The position numbers and the translations under genes are program-made. A stretch of 64,000 nucleotides of DNA, from assembly GCA_964017185.1 (NCBI GenBank), contig OZ024875.1, positions 32,249,456-32,313,455 of the forward strand, given 5' to 3'. The stretch is from Rugalucina vietnamica (Eukaryota; Mollusca; Bivalvia; Lucinida; Lucinidae). This document shows, piece after piece, positions 47,105 to 58,836 of the stretch. The first letter of the stretch is position 1; each line of letters begins with the position of its first letter. The notes beneath the pieces were generated by a model. That model did no database searches. It was not told the origin of the DNA and saw only the letters and a list, made by a program, of their open reading frames with translations.

Positions 47105-48100
47105 ATCACTGAACTATGAAAGTTAACTATAACTACCTAAGATTTAGAGGTCTCACTCATATTGTTCATATACCAACTGAGTGCCAAGACACAATGCAAA
47201 ATCACTGAACCGAGAAATAAGGTCACACTGACCTATAAGGTCTAGTGATACTTACTCATAATGTGAAAGAAATATGATCATATACCCATTCAGTGTTGAG
47301 ATATAAAGCAAAATCACTGAACCATGAAATTAGGTCATAGTGACCTATAAGTATGTTTGGGTTAAAGGTCTGGTCATACTCATTCATAATTAGAAAAAAG
47401 TATGAAAAAATACCAACTGAGTGTCGAGAAATAAGGCAAAATCACTGAACCATGAAATTAGGTCACATTGACCCAAGAATACTTTACGGTCAAAGGTCTT
47501 GTCATACTCATACATATCGTGCAAGAAGTATGTCCATATAGCAATTGAGTGCCGAGATATAAAGGAAAATCACTGAACTGTGAAATTAGGTCACAGTGAC
47601 CTAGGGTCAAAGGTCTTGTCATACGCAAACATAGTGTGAAAGAAGTATGTTCATAAACCACTTGAGTGCTGAGATATAAGGCAAAGTCACTGAACCGTGA
47701 AATTAGGTCACAGTGACCTATAAGTATATTGGGGTCAAAGGTCTGGTCATACTCACTCATAATCTGAATAAAGTATGAAAATATACTAATTGAGTGTCAA
47801 GATATAAGGCAAAATCACTGAACCGTGAAATTAGGTCACAGTGACCTAGGACTACTTCAGGGTCAAAGGTCTTGTCATACGCAAACATACTTTGAAAGAA
47901 GTTTGTTCATAAACCATTTGAGTACCGAGATATAAGGCAAAATCACTGAACCGTGAAATTAGGTCACAGTGACCTATAAGTATATTGGGGTCAAAGGTCT
48001 GGTCATACTTACTCATAATCTGAAAGAAGTAAGAAAATATACTAATTGAGTGTCAAGATATAAGGCAAAATCAGTGAACCATGGAAAGTAGTTCAAACGA
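47105..48100. repeat. Tandem array of about 128-bp units with nuclear-receptor-like sites
   Basis: Units contain 'aaaatcactgaaccgtgaaa', a GGTCA-N3-TGACC palindrome and a 'gggtcaaaggtc' direct repeat. Perfect palindromes begin at 47221, 47333, 47461, 47589, 47706, 47834 and 47962 (spacings 112, 128, 128, 117, 128, 128). GGTCA-N3-TGACC equals the vertebrate estrogen response element consensus. 'GGTCA-A-AGGTC' resembles a DR1 element. Binding is not shown. Confidence 0.92.
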
Positions 48101-48189
48101 CCCTTACCGTCATGACACACAAGTCAGTGTCACAAAGTCAAAAGATGAATGACCAACCATCTTCCTAAGTTGTTTCTATTAAGAAATAA

Positions 48190-49065
48190 AAAGAAAAAAA
48201 ATCGGGGAGTTCTAGATTTTGACCTCTAGCCACGCCCCCCTCACTCCGACCCAGAGGTCCGATGTCATGGAACCTAAAGTGTATGAAGGATGAATGCTTT
48301 ATGATAAGTTGTTGTCAAGATATGGACTCCTTGTAAAAGTTACACAGCAGTACATCTATTTTTACAGTGTTCTAGTTTTTTAACCTCCAGCCCCACCCCC
48401 AGGCATGGACCCAGAGATCCGATGCCATGAAATGAAACTCAACCCTACAGGGTACCTATGGTCCGAGTATGAAAGCCCTCTGATAAAAAGTTTTCAAGAT
48501 ATAGACTTCTAGAATACTATATCACAGAAAAGCCATTATTATTAATGGTGTTCTAGATTTTAACCTCTAGCCCCACCCCCTGGCATGGACCCAGGGATCT
48601 GATGCCATGGAATGAAAGCCGACCCTACAGGGTGTCAATGGCCCAAGTATCAATGCTTTCTGATGAGTGGTTGTCAAGATATGGACTTCTAGAAAACTTT
48701 AACACAAGAATTGCCATTTTTGAAGGTGCTCTAGATTTTAACCTCCAGCCCCATCCCCTGGCCTGGACCCAGGGGCCAGATGCCACGGAATGAAAGCTAA
48801 CCCTACAGGGTATCTATGGTCCAAGTATGAATGCTTTCTGATGAGTGGTTGTCAAGATATGGACTTCTAGAAAACTTTAACACAAGAATTGCCATTTTTG
48901 AAGGTGCTCTAGATTTTAACCTCCAGCCCCACCCCCTGGCCTGGACCCAGGGGCCATATGCCATGGAATGAAAGCTAACCCTACAGGGTATCTATGGTCC
49001 AAGTATGAATGCTTTCTGATGAGTGGTTGTCAAGATATGGACTTCTAGAAAACTTTAAGTGTGAC
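48190..49065. repeat. Tandem array of about 180-bp units
   Basis: About five units sharing 'gttgtcaagatatggacttc', 'attttaacctccagcccca' and 'ggacccaggggcc'. Homogeneity rises toward the right end, where the last two units are nearly identical. A short run of 'cgggaacgggaacg' follows (49067-49097). Confidence 0.9.
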
Positions 49066-49799
49066 GCGCACGGGAACGGGAACGCACACGGGAACGGGAA
49101 CGTGGACGACCGGGGTGACTGCAATAGCTCTATGCACTTCGTGCAGTCGAGCTAAAAACCCAAAGAGGACAAGAAAATATATAATAATGTTAAATTGTTG
49201 ACCAGTATGCATGAATAACTTTATTATGTGCCCATGTCATTGAAACCATAATCTGTTCCATATAACTGACGAATTTATTACATCAATAAAGAAAATGCTT
49301 TTTTGACATTTAGAGTTAGAAGCCAAAAATAATGACAAAAAATAATGACAAATGTACACAGTCTGATCTGTTACTGTATCAGAATTCCCATTTGATATAT
49401 CAACAATTCTTGAAAGTCAAGTAATTCCTGTTGTGAACATAATATTAGATATAAATTTATTTTGCTTTTTTCTTTTACTCTTTTTTTTTTCAGAAAAAGA
49501 ATTTTCAGCACATCTTGAAATATAATCAGAATTTATTCATAAAATCAATCACGATTACAGGCATTTTTGAAAAGTATTCGAATAAGATTAATTTCAATCG
49601 TAAAATCTACGATTACAGAATAATGTTTGATTGAAAAAAAATTCAATCGTAAAAGTAAAAAAAGTAATAAAAGTAATCATGATTAATGATTAAGATTAAC
49701 CCAGGTCTGTTGTCCACCCTGTCATTGTTGTTACGGACATTGTCAATGACGCTACGGTTTCCTTCAAAAGTGTTAATATACACACGAACTGTATTGTCT

Positions 49800-50545
49800 T
49801 AAGAGATGATAACCCTCTTGGGTGTGATTTTGAATATGAGAGTTACCTAAGGATGGCATGTATTGGATTAGTGAGCTGTAATCATTTGTCTACACTGCTG
49901 ATAAATAAAAAGTGTGTAAAAAGACTAAAATTTGATCAAAATTTTCATTTTTATTTAGTTTTAGCAGCCATCTTGGATTCCATATTTTATATTTCACAAT
50001 GATATAAATCTCATTTTATATGTGTGCAACGTTTACACAATATGATACAAATATGACATAACTGGACTATATTGGGTCAGAAAACACAAGAATTTGCACT
50101 ACAGGCGTTTAGTACTGTGTGGTTGAAATAGATGGCAGCCATCTTGAACTAATTTTATTGCCAAAGGGTGACAAGGTGATGTCAGTTGTGTTCATTTGTT
50201 GCATATTCATCCTCTACACCACTTATAATGTTCAAAAACATGAAAAAGAATGAAAGTTGGTTGAAAATTCAACTTTTTTTAAATTTAGGCGGTCATCTTG
50301 GATGCCATTTTTGTTTTACACTCACAAAAGACCATTGAGAGTATGACTCTTTCACAAAATGATACATCTGTAACAATTATTGATAAAATATGCGCAGAAA
50401 AGTTTGGATTTTGCACTATACAGGTATTGTACTTTGAAGTTTTAACAGATGATAACCCTATTGGACGCCATCTTGAATTATGAGAGTTGCCCAAGGCTGA
50501 CAAAGTGGCATCAAGTGGATTCTTGTTTCTGAAGGTGTTGGCTGT
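49800..50545. repeat. Three-unit degenerate tandem repeat
   Basis: Units of about 200-240 bp share 'gccatcttggat'-like and 'gatgataaccct' phrases. The GCCATCTTG motif resembles a YY1 core but recurs here only because of the repeat. Confidence 0.65.
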
Positions 50546-50607
50546 CCTAATCAGTCAAAACATTTTCTATACACCGCAAATCCAGGTCCACCCCCGAATC
50601 AGCCAGA

Positions 50608-51560
50608 CTATAATGGATTTTGCTTAATATAAGTAGCCCTTCTGTTTTCGTTAAAAAATCGTTAATCCTTGACCGACATCAATACATAATAAAGCCAATT
50701 TGAAGTATGAAAGTTTCCAACGATGCGTGAAGATTTGCATTGATTAGTTGCTATCCATAATTCAATTTATATCCATAACTGTATATATAGATACTCATTA
50801 ATCAAGCTGATTTAATGATATGAATAAGTCAAATTATGGATAATTCATAAATCGTATTCTGGATGTCCATAAGTCCAAAATTGAGGCTGATTGTTGGATA
50901 TCCAAAAATGGATTTATGGATATCCATAAATTTCCTTAATTCAGCTTGATTAAGTGATATTGAATTATGGATATCCTAAATTGGTGAATAAATAGTAAAA
51001 CGGGCCCATAGAATCTGACTTTTTAACTCGAAACTCGAAAATTTTAACTCGAAAATTGTAACTCGAAAATTTTGACTCGAAAATTTTGACTCGAAAATTT
51101 TAACTCGAAAATTGTAACTCGAAACTCGAAAATTTTAACTCGAAACTAGAAAATTTTGACTCGAAACTCGAAAATTTTAACTCGAAACTAGAAAATTTTG
51201 ACTCGAAACTCGAAAATTGTAATTAGAAACTCGAAAATTTTAACTCGAAAAATAGAAAAATGGCGATAGATGATCTCTTGCAGAGGAGTTAGATGATCTC
51301 CATGCTAACCAATCGAAGAAATACTCTTTGATTCGAATGACATGTACTTTCGGTTGACAATCATCGAAGATTGGGTTTATTGATTGACTAACATCCGGTT
51401 TTTTGATGTTGGTACGTGACATATATCATGTTTCTGACATGATTTGAATTCGACCTTGGGGACATAAAACTGATGTAATATTTATGCAAATCACATGCAA
51501 CCTTGATATTTTTATGTGTGTCATTGATGTGCTGACGCAATGTTAAAAAACGCGCTTTTT
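50608..51560. repeat. 1-kb duplicated block, copy 2
   Basis: Same order as 43128-44192 in the same orientation, 7.4 kb away. Its AACTCGAAA array (51020-51250) is shorter and less regular. The forward array found before copy 1 is absent here. Confidence 0.9.
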
Positions 51561-51980
51561 ACAATCAATTTCTGTGCACCACGACGATTCATATTGCGTC
51601 AATCCAAAATATTTTGAACCAAGGTCAGTGAGCGTGTTTTCCGAAAATGATACACTTTTAAAAAGGAAAGGTCATTAGTACAGAGCTGTGTCATGAGAAG
51701 ACGTTGATTTTCCAATAATCGTTTTTGACTGGACAGTTTATCTCATTCAGTCACAATGTTCTATAATAAATCTACCCTATAACTGATCTGTATCTAATTG
51801 ATTGCCTCTAAGTTTATGATATTGATGTAAATCAAGAAAAAACATTGATAAATTCATTGATATAATTTCCTTTTCTCTGGACATGACCATTTACTGCACT
51901 TGTGTTCGGATGTTAAGAACAAACTTCAATCAGAAAGAATTTGTTTGATGTGTATTTTTGACTTCCGCATTAGTACAATT
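51561..51980. other. Intergenic, nothing recognised
   Basis: No gene or repeat could be supported. Confidence 0.35.
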
Positions 51981-52170
51981 TGAGCCGCGACGCGAGAAAA
52001 CCGGTCTTCGGGATTTCCGACCAGGTGCGACACAAATCGGTCTGTACAGTCACAGGAGCAGGTTAGATACTTGAAATTTTGGCTATGAGTAGAAGAGGAA
52101 TTATACTATCCGAGTAGCGAAAACAAAGGCGCTGATCAGCTTTGCGGTTACCGCGAAGCTGATCTGCGCC
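51981..52170. mobile_element. MITE family A, left part (interrupted by 9.3-kb element)
   Basis: Runs from 'tgagccgcgacgcgagaaaa' through the hairpin to 'gaagctgatctgcgcc', where the next element begins. The missing right part ('tttgttttcgcc ... gatgcggctca') is found at 61489-61535. Confidence 0.88.
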
Positions 52171-52289
52171 TGTTAGGCGACTAAGTCGGTAATGCGCTTA
52201 AGTAGGAAAAAGTTACGACTATCTAGGAAAACGTCCGTCAGGCGCTTAAGTGGGAAATGCCACGGGGACCCAACTGTTAATCGTGATTA

Positions 52290-52553
52290 TTGATGCGACG
52301 TGGAATGTTAATGCATGCTATTATGAAGTTTCGTATGCGTCGGCGAGTTCGTTACGAATGCGACGTTCCACATCCTCTGTCCTTGGACGGTAAGTACCAC
52401 ATGTTTTGCTCTTGTGAAAATAAACAAAGCCGAGTTTACAAAATCGGCGTCCACTATGATCTGCAAAAATCTTCTATGTTCCCACCTGGAGTCAATTGGA
52501 ATACTTACGGCACTTGTGTTTTTCAGGTAATGGTTTATAAGGTTGACAGGTAG
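52290..52553 (+). CDS. Unknown 87-residue ORF, left arm
   Basis: I do not recognise this protein. It begins MMRRGMLMHAIMKFRMRRR, a strongly basic start, then YECDVPHPLSLDG and MFCSCENK, and ends QVMVYKVDR. It is almost identical to the ORF in the opposite arm, with six substitutions that I can count over 87 residues and no stop in either. A GTAAGT donor-like site after DVPHPLSLDG (at about 52389) and an AG before the last residues (tttttcag at 52520-52527) could make part of it intronic. It could be one exon of a lost transposase or not translated at all. Confidence 0.4.
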   Translation: MMRRGMLMHAIMKFRMRRRVRYECDVPHPLSLDGKYHMFCSCENKQSRVYKIGVHYDLQKSSMFPPGVNWNTYGTCVFQVMVYKVDR

Positions 52554-53720
52554 ATACAAGATTGCCACGAAAACTCATTACATTCTAAAAGTCATTTTGT
52601 TTTTCTAATTCTTGACCGTAAACTAAGAAGTATAACACAGTCTTGTGGTGTCTTTATTGAAATATGTATCCAAATGGCTTTGTAAATGCACACTTATTTA
52701 CTGAGCGTGAAAAACAGTAAGATAAGCATCTCTTGTATGCATCGTAGATTTTGTTAAAATTTAATATGCGACACAAAAATGCATCGTGGAAGATTGAGAC
52801 CCATGAATCAGTAAAATAAAAAAGCAAATATGGAGACAGTGATGCATTTACTTCAATTAATAGTTTCTAGATACATGTTAAAGGGGTCAACCATGTTTTT
52901 ATACTGTATTAACATTTGCAGAGGCTGGAGAAAGTTGTTTTAGCCTGAGGCCGAGGGTTCAAAGGGCTCCCGAAAGACTCCCGAAAGACTCTTCTAACTG
53001 CAATAAAATAACCATAGTTGATCGCTGTTCTTGTACAACACATCATTCCCATGGAAAACTGACTGACAACCGCACCTAAACCCTCACAAATCCCTTTAAT
53101 TCTTTTGTTTTCTCTCTCTCTCCCCCCCCCCCCACCCCCGCTTATCAAAAATGCATGGAGCCACCGATATTAAATGATCAAATATTATCTGGTTAAGCCT
53201 TAGTGGTCATTTAATGTTAGAAAACATATTACATATGTCACTGATATGCCCGAAAATGATTTGCTGTTTCGAGGCAAGAAGTCACTCGAATGTTGACAAA
53301 GCTATATCAGAAAACCACTCTGTGACCTCATTCAAAATAAAAGTGGCACATGCTTTGAAGCTCGCTCAACAAAGTACATGTAACTTACAAGGAAACAATA
53401 CACCGTGCAATATTGCGCTTGATAAAAGCACAAATTATGCTTTTGCATTGACGTAAATAACTTTTGTAAGAGCACAACAAAATGCTAATTCTTCCATGAC
53501 TCATTCTAGTAGTACGTACCTTCATCTTCGATGCATACAAAAGATGCTTATCTTACTGTTTTTCACGCTTAGTAGATAAATGTGCATTTACAAAGCCATT
53601 TTGATACATATTTCAATAAAGACACCCATAGGACTGTGTTATACTTCTTAGTTTACGACCAAGAATTAGAAAAACAAAAGGACTTAAAGAATGTAATGTG
53701 TATTCGTGGCAATCTTGCAT

Positions 53721-53984
53721 CTACCTGTCAACTTTATAAACCATTAGCTGAAAAACACAAGTGCCGTAAGTATTCCAATTGACTGCAAGTGGGAATATAG
53801 AAGAATTTTGAAGATCATAGTGGACGCCGATTTTGTAAACTCGGCTTTGTTTATTTTCACGAGAGCAAAACATGTGGTACTTACCGTCCAAGGACAGAGG
53901 ATGTGGAACGTCGCATTCGTAACGAACTCGCCGACGCATACGAAACTTCATAATGGCATGCATTAACATTCCACGTCTCATCAA
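53721..53984 (-). CDS. Unknown 87-residue ORF, right arm
   Basis: The inverted-arm partner of the ORF at 52290-52553, with the same length, start and end. Visible differences are CSRENK for CSCENK, QNSSI for QKSSM, PLAV for PPGV, and QLMV for QVMV. Function unknown. The frame is open in both arms although nucleotide differences have accumulated elsewhere in the arms. Confidence 0.4.
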   Translation of the reverse strand: MMRRGMLMHAIMKFRMRRRVRYECDVPHPLSLDGKYHMFCSRENKQSRVYKIGVHYDLQNSSIFPLAVNWNTYGTCVFQLMVYKVDR

Positions 53985-54194
53985 TAATCACGATTAACAG
54001 TTGGGTCCCCGTGAATGCGACTAAGTGGGAAATGCGACTAAGTGGGAAAAACGACTAACCAACTTGAAAAAGTTAATACGAGTCGGACTTGTAATTTCAA
54101 CTTGTTACATGTAAATCCATTTTAATATAGGATATCAATTCGCCGTGTCTTGAGAAAACCTGTCTTAAAGATTTTTCGACCATATCCAACACAA

Positions 54195-54835
54195 ACCTGA
54201 GTGTACAGCTAGTATCTCACGGGCATGCGAATTTCTCGCGACTGTTTTACGAATTCAGTCACACGAGTGTCGTGAGAATTTTCATGTGTCGCGAACTAGT
54301 CGCGAGGTGAACGCGAAGAAGTCGCGAGGGTTTTAAACATGTTTAAAACTTTTATGCGAATGTTTTCGCCAAAATATGACGCAAGACTGTCACGCAATTC
54401 TCTGGCGACAGTCGTACGACGTTCATGCGAGTGTCGCGAACATGTCGCCGCGAAATTTTGGAGAATTTACAATGCGAAAATTTCGCAACACTCGTACGAC
54501 TGTCGTACGAATGTCGTAAGACAGTCGCGCGACAGTCTTCAGAATACATGCGAACATCTTGCGACTATCTGGCGAGAAATTAAAACTAGGCGACATGAAT
54601 GTCGCGAGACACGCTCACGAATGTCTCGCGACTGTCGTACGAATGAAAATGAAACTATAGCTACATTCGTGGGAATTCGAACGACACTCTCACGAAGTTT
54701 CGCGACTGTCATACGACAGTCGCGCGACTATCGTGCGACAGTCGCGAGATATATTTCCAAAATTAGACCGAAATTCTCGAATTTGTCGCATACATGTAAG
54801 TGCCCATTCAATGAGACTGCAACGTGACAGTTGTA
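54195..54835. mobile_element. TCGCGA/GTCGTACGAC word element
   Basis: About 640 bp composed largely of near-palindromic words: TCGCGA, GTCGTACGA, GACAGTCGCGCGAC. The 162-codon ORF over it (rich in Arg, Ser, Thr and Cys) is a by-product of the words. Ends show only weak inverted similarity. Confidence 0.6.
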
Positions 54836-54969
54836 TCTATAATATATCGTTGTTATTTGTCGCGAAATAGTCTCGAACATAGAGGCTTTACGAACAGGGC
54901 CAGAGGCTCTTCTTTATGACCAACGAACTGTCTATGTAATAAAGGTTGTAACGTCGCTAAGCTGCGCGC

Positions 54970-55860
54970 AGCACTTGTGATATAGGAGAGGAATCTGTAG
55001 GACAGGGTCCAGTACTTGTGATATAGGGGGTGTACCGGTAGGGCAAGGACCAGTAATTGTGATTTTTGGGCGGTAACAGTAGGACAGGGTCCAGTAATAT
55101 GGGAGAGGTCTTGTCTGTAGGACAGGTACTTGTGATATAGGGGATATACGAGTAGGACAGTGTCTAGTTATTGTGATATAGGGGATGTACCGGAAGGTAA
55201 TGGTACGGTATGAGGGATATAGTGGCCTTAGCGGTAGGACAATGACCAATACTTGTGATACAGGGGAGGTATCTGTAGGACATGGACCAGTACTTGTGAT
55301 ATAGGGGATGTACCGGTAAAAACATGGTCCAGAACTTGTGATATAGGGTAAGTAACGGTGTGACAGGGGCCAGTACTTGTGATATAGGGGATATACCGGT
55401 AGGACAGGGACCAGTACTTGTGATACTGGGGAGGTAACTGTAGGACGGGGTCCAGTACTTGTTATCTAAGGACGGTAACTGTAGGACAGGGTCCAGTACT
55501 TGTGATATAGTGGAAGTAACTGTTGGACAGGGACCAGTACTTGTGATATAGGGGAGGTAATTGTAGGACAGGGACCAGTACTTTTGACCAGTACTTAGGA
55601 CAGGGAACAATACTTGTGATATAGGGTAGGTAATTGTAGGACAGGGACCAGTACTTGTGATATAGGGGGGTAACTGTACGACAGGGACCAATACTTGTGA
55701 TATAGGGGAGTAAATTGTAGGACAGGGACCAGTACTTGTGCTATAGTGGAGGAAACTGTTGGACAGGGACCAGTAGTTTTAACCAGTACTGTAGGACAGG
55801 AACCAGTACTTGTGATTTAGGGGAGGTAATTGTCGGTCAGGGTCCAGTACTTGTACTACA
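54970..55860. repeat. Minisatellite, about 42-bp units
   Basis: Roughly 20 units built on 'gtaggacagggtccagtact' and 'tgtgatataggggaggtaa', with small indels. It gives long spurious minus-strand ORFs with a Pro/Tyr-rich 14-residue period. Confidence 0.95.
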
Positions 55861-56183
55861 CCTTCATTACTTTCTCCCGCAAAAAAAAAAAACTTGAACT
55901 GCATAAACGCAAAACAACAGTAGAAAAAGAAAGGAAAAAACGCCATCTTGTATCTTTGAATGGGCCGAGAATAGAAAGAGAAAGTCAAAATGGATGGTGG
56001 CGGGATTTATGTGACATTATACATGATAAGCAGTTCCGCTTTTCCGATTGTTTACATCAATAAAATATCAGTTTCAATAGTGCAGCAAAAATTGTAATTA
56101 AAACACCAATTATCTGCTAACCACTGGCTTATCGCCTGCGAATTGTGTGTAACCGACAAAAAACCTGTATTCGGGGGTTAATG

Positions 56184-58102
56184 CAGGCGTCATACCTAGC
56201 CCGATTTTCGTCACGAATTTGGTAAAAAGACTAATTTTGAGCCGAAGCATGTACGAAGCCTGCCATGGACACACAAATACAACACGATTATACCCGAAGC
56301 CCTCACGAAGCATATACGAAGTGGTAGTTTTGCATACGATGTTGATGTGATTGGTACACGAAGGCTTCACGACATCGTGAGCTGTAAAATGTATTCCCGA
56401 AAGTGTCCCGAAGGCATAATGTGACTTCACGATGTTGTGTAAAAACCAAATGTTGAGACTACAGTGATACTTTGTCAGTTTCTTTCTTTTAAAATTAAAA
56501 TTGGAAATGCCAACGCAACCAGGAAGAGGGCGTTGGAGCGGAAGATTGCGCTCCACTCCAAAATTTCCCTCCAAGGTTCAACTCCGGGCCAAGAATCCAC
56601 TACTCTACTGGAAAGAAACCCGGGTGCTGCTTGAAAGAAAGAAAAATAATTATGAACAAATACCTTAAGAGATCTTGTTGCTCCTGCTTGATGTGTTTAT
56701 TACATGTATCATGTTCGAGTTGCGGGTAAAGAAGCACTGCTGAAGTCTTCTTCTTACTTATTGTCTTGTCCTCGAAATACGCCATGATTTTTGTCAGAAT
56801 AGAACCAACAGTACCCATCAAGATTTTCTGAGAAGTATGCTGTGTGGATACTGATTTTTGTATGTCCACGTTACCGTGGGAAATATTGTAAATGCAGAAA
56901 GAACAGTTTTGGTTATCGTATACCCATCGAGATGCCATCGTGTTCTAAATTTTTCAGAAACATATGGTGTAATCGAAGGGTCAAAATGGCCGAAGTGGTT
57001 AACCGATCGGTCCATGCCTATTTCGAAATAGGAATGCACCCGCAAATATAGGGGTGCACCCGCATATTTAGAGGTTCACCCCTATTTTTAGATACGGATT
57101 TTACCTGCATTTTAGGAGCAGGTAATACCTGCAATATAGAGATGCATGCCTATTTTAAGAGGTGCATGCCTATTTTTGAGGTGACCCCCCCCCCCAAAAA
57201 AAAAAAAAGCAGGTGCATGCCTATTTTAGGGGTGCATGCCTATTTTAGGGGTAAACCTCTATTTTATAGGTTAACCCCTAAAAATACGGGTTAACCCCTA
57301 AAATAGGCATGCAGGGGTTAACCTCTGTTTTGAAAATACAGGTTCACCCCTATTTTTAGGGGTCCATGTCTAAATAGAGGTGAACCCTTAAATAGGGGCG
57401 AACCCGTAAAAATGGGGGTTAACCCTTATTTTCAAATTGCGGGTGCACCCCTATATTTAGGGGTTGACCTGCAAATACGCAGGTGCACCCCTAAATAGAG
57501 GTTGACCCCTAAATAGCGGTGCACGCCTATTTTAGGGGTGCACCCGTATCTTTTTAGGTGCACCCGTAAAATAGAGGTTAACCGCTAAAGTAGACATGCA
57601 ACCCTAAAATAGGCATGCACCTGTATTTTAGGGGTTCACCTCTATCTTAAAATAGGGGTGAACCTCTAAATATGCGGGTGCATGTCTATTTCGAAATAGG
57701 CATGAACCGATCGGTCAAGGTATACTAACTGCAGATCTACAAGTCGTCCTCCGCCTCCGAGTCGAATAACATTCTCTCCAGCTTTGTCAGTAGAGTACAC
57801 GACCGACAAAATAAATGAAGTGAACGGAACGAAAGCCCGATTGTCGGACTAAAGGTATACATGCGAATTCTACACGAAATTGAACCTTCGTGTGTCCCTC
57901 GGACATTTTTGGCATGTCAAAGATTTTGGTGTCGCTAGCGATGGTGCTGCCGAAGGCTTTAAAAATCTCCCGACGGACATACGATGGGTAAAGATGCACT
58001 CACGAACAGTCCGATGTCTTCACGATCCGTGCCGAATTGGAAAATTTCCATAATCGTGTGTCCATCGTGTGTCAAAATCGGCTAGGTGTGGCGCCTACAC
58101 AA
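56184..58102. mobile_element. ACGAAG word element with inverted ends
   Basis: Inverted ends: 'catacctagcccgatttt' at the left and the complement of 'aaaatcggctaggtgtgg' at the right. The flanking 300 bp on each side are full of CGAAG, TTCACGA and TCGTG words. A second foldback element (57000-57718) is nested within it. Confidence 0.65.
57000..57718. mobile_element. GGGGTGCATGCCTATTTTA word element
   Basis: Inverted ends: 'accgatcggtccatgcctat' at the left and the complement of 'ataggcatgaaccgatcggt' at the right. The whole body is a shuffled series of 'aggggtgcatgcctatttt' and 'gggttaaccccta' type words in both orientations. Confidence 0.85.
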
Positions 58103-58212
58103 AGGGCTTTACGAAGTTTTGACGATTGTTATACCACACGAGCGAAATGCACAACCTACACAGTTACCACGCTACTCTAGCAGCAAACACATTTAATGCT
58201 GCACGAGCTGAA

Positions 58213-58515
58213 CTTGGCCCCCGCCCATTGGGGCCTTAAGAAATAGATGGGCTGCTTGTGCCTCCAGACAAAGATTGTTCGCTGCTGACTGACCATCTGA
58301 TTACTGGTTAACCGCTCAGGTCTGAGCTTGCCCAGGAAGAGTGGTTTCAAGTCAAACCGTTCACACATATAAGCCTTTGTGGCTTTGTTGGATGGTTATA
58401 TTTTAAGCACTTGTTGGATGTCATGACATCCTCATTTTGGGTAAAAGTCCCAGAAAGTGGAGGCAACGTCCCGATATGACCTTATCCGTTGACTGGGACG
58501 TAAAGCATCAATTCA
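58213..58515 (+). repeat. SINE-like dispersed repeat C, uninterrupted copy
   Basis: From 'cccattggggcctt' through 'actggttaaccgctcaggtc', 'cacttgttggatgtcatgac' and 'gactgggacgtaaagcatca', ending in a short (CAAA)n run. Confidence 0.75.
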
Positions 58516-58537
58516 AACAAACAAACAAGACTTTTTA

Positions 58538-58803
58538 TCATGAAAACGTCCGTGTAAAGCGTACCCCCTATACCCCACTTTGATATAGCAAAACTTGGGT
58601 ATCCAGGGGTATACCTATTTTTCTTATTTTTACTCCAAAACATAGGTTGTGGGTACTCGTTAGAACCGCCTCGCTGAGGTGGTTCTAACGTGTACCCACA
58701 GTATATGTTTTGAGCAAAAAATAGAAAAAAAAAATCAAAAAATTTCCGACAAAACTTTCTTCAATTTTTACAGCTGAATAAATCTCTGTACATTGCATGG
58801 GCA

Positions 58804-58836
<33 letters not shown>

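Larger units (their letters stand above)
45463..49709. mobile_element. 4.2-kb hAT-like non-autonomous element
   Basis: The ends are CAGACCTG and CAGGTCTG. An 8-bp direct repeat, TTGTCCAC, flanks it (45455-45462 and 49710-49717). CAG termini with 8-bp duplications are typical of hAT elements. The subterminal 200 bp on each side are full of 'aatcgatta' and 'cgattac' words. No transposase is present. The interior holds a nested repeat (46265-46925) and two long tandem arrays. Confidence 0.82.
52261..54052. mobile_element. Inverted-arm unit with twin ORFs
   Basis: The arms at 52261-52746 and 53530-54012 are inverted copies of about 485 bp. Each starts at 'cacggggacccaactgttaa' and ends near 'cagtaagataagcatctctt'. 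A 780-bp centre contains a CT/C-rich stretch (53112-53138). The outer right flank repeats 'gcgactaagtgggaaa' words and stops near 'ggttagtcg' (minus sense), similar to the outer left. It may be a complete smaller element nested at the left end of the 9.3-kb one. Confidence 0.8.

Noticed and set aside
54339-54827. 162-codon Arg/Cys/Thr-rich ORF
   Set aside because: Lies wholly within the TCGCGA/GTCGTACGA word element; composition is explained by the words.
54932-55249. Second minus-strand ORF of the 54.9-55.2 kb region
   Set aside because: The same minisatellite read in another frame.
55164-55691. 175-codon Pro/Tyr-rich minus-strand ORF
   Set aside because: A by-product of the 42-bp minisatellite, whose unit length is a multiple of three.
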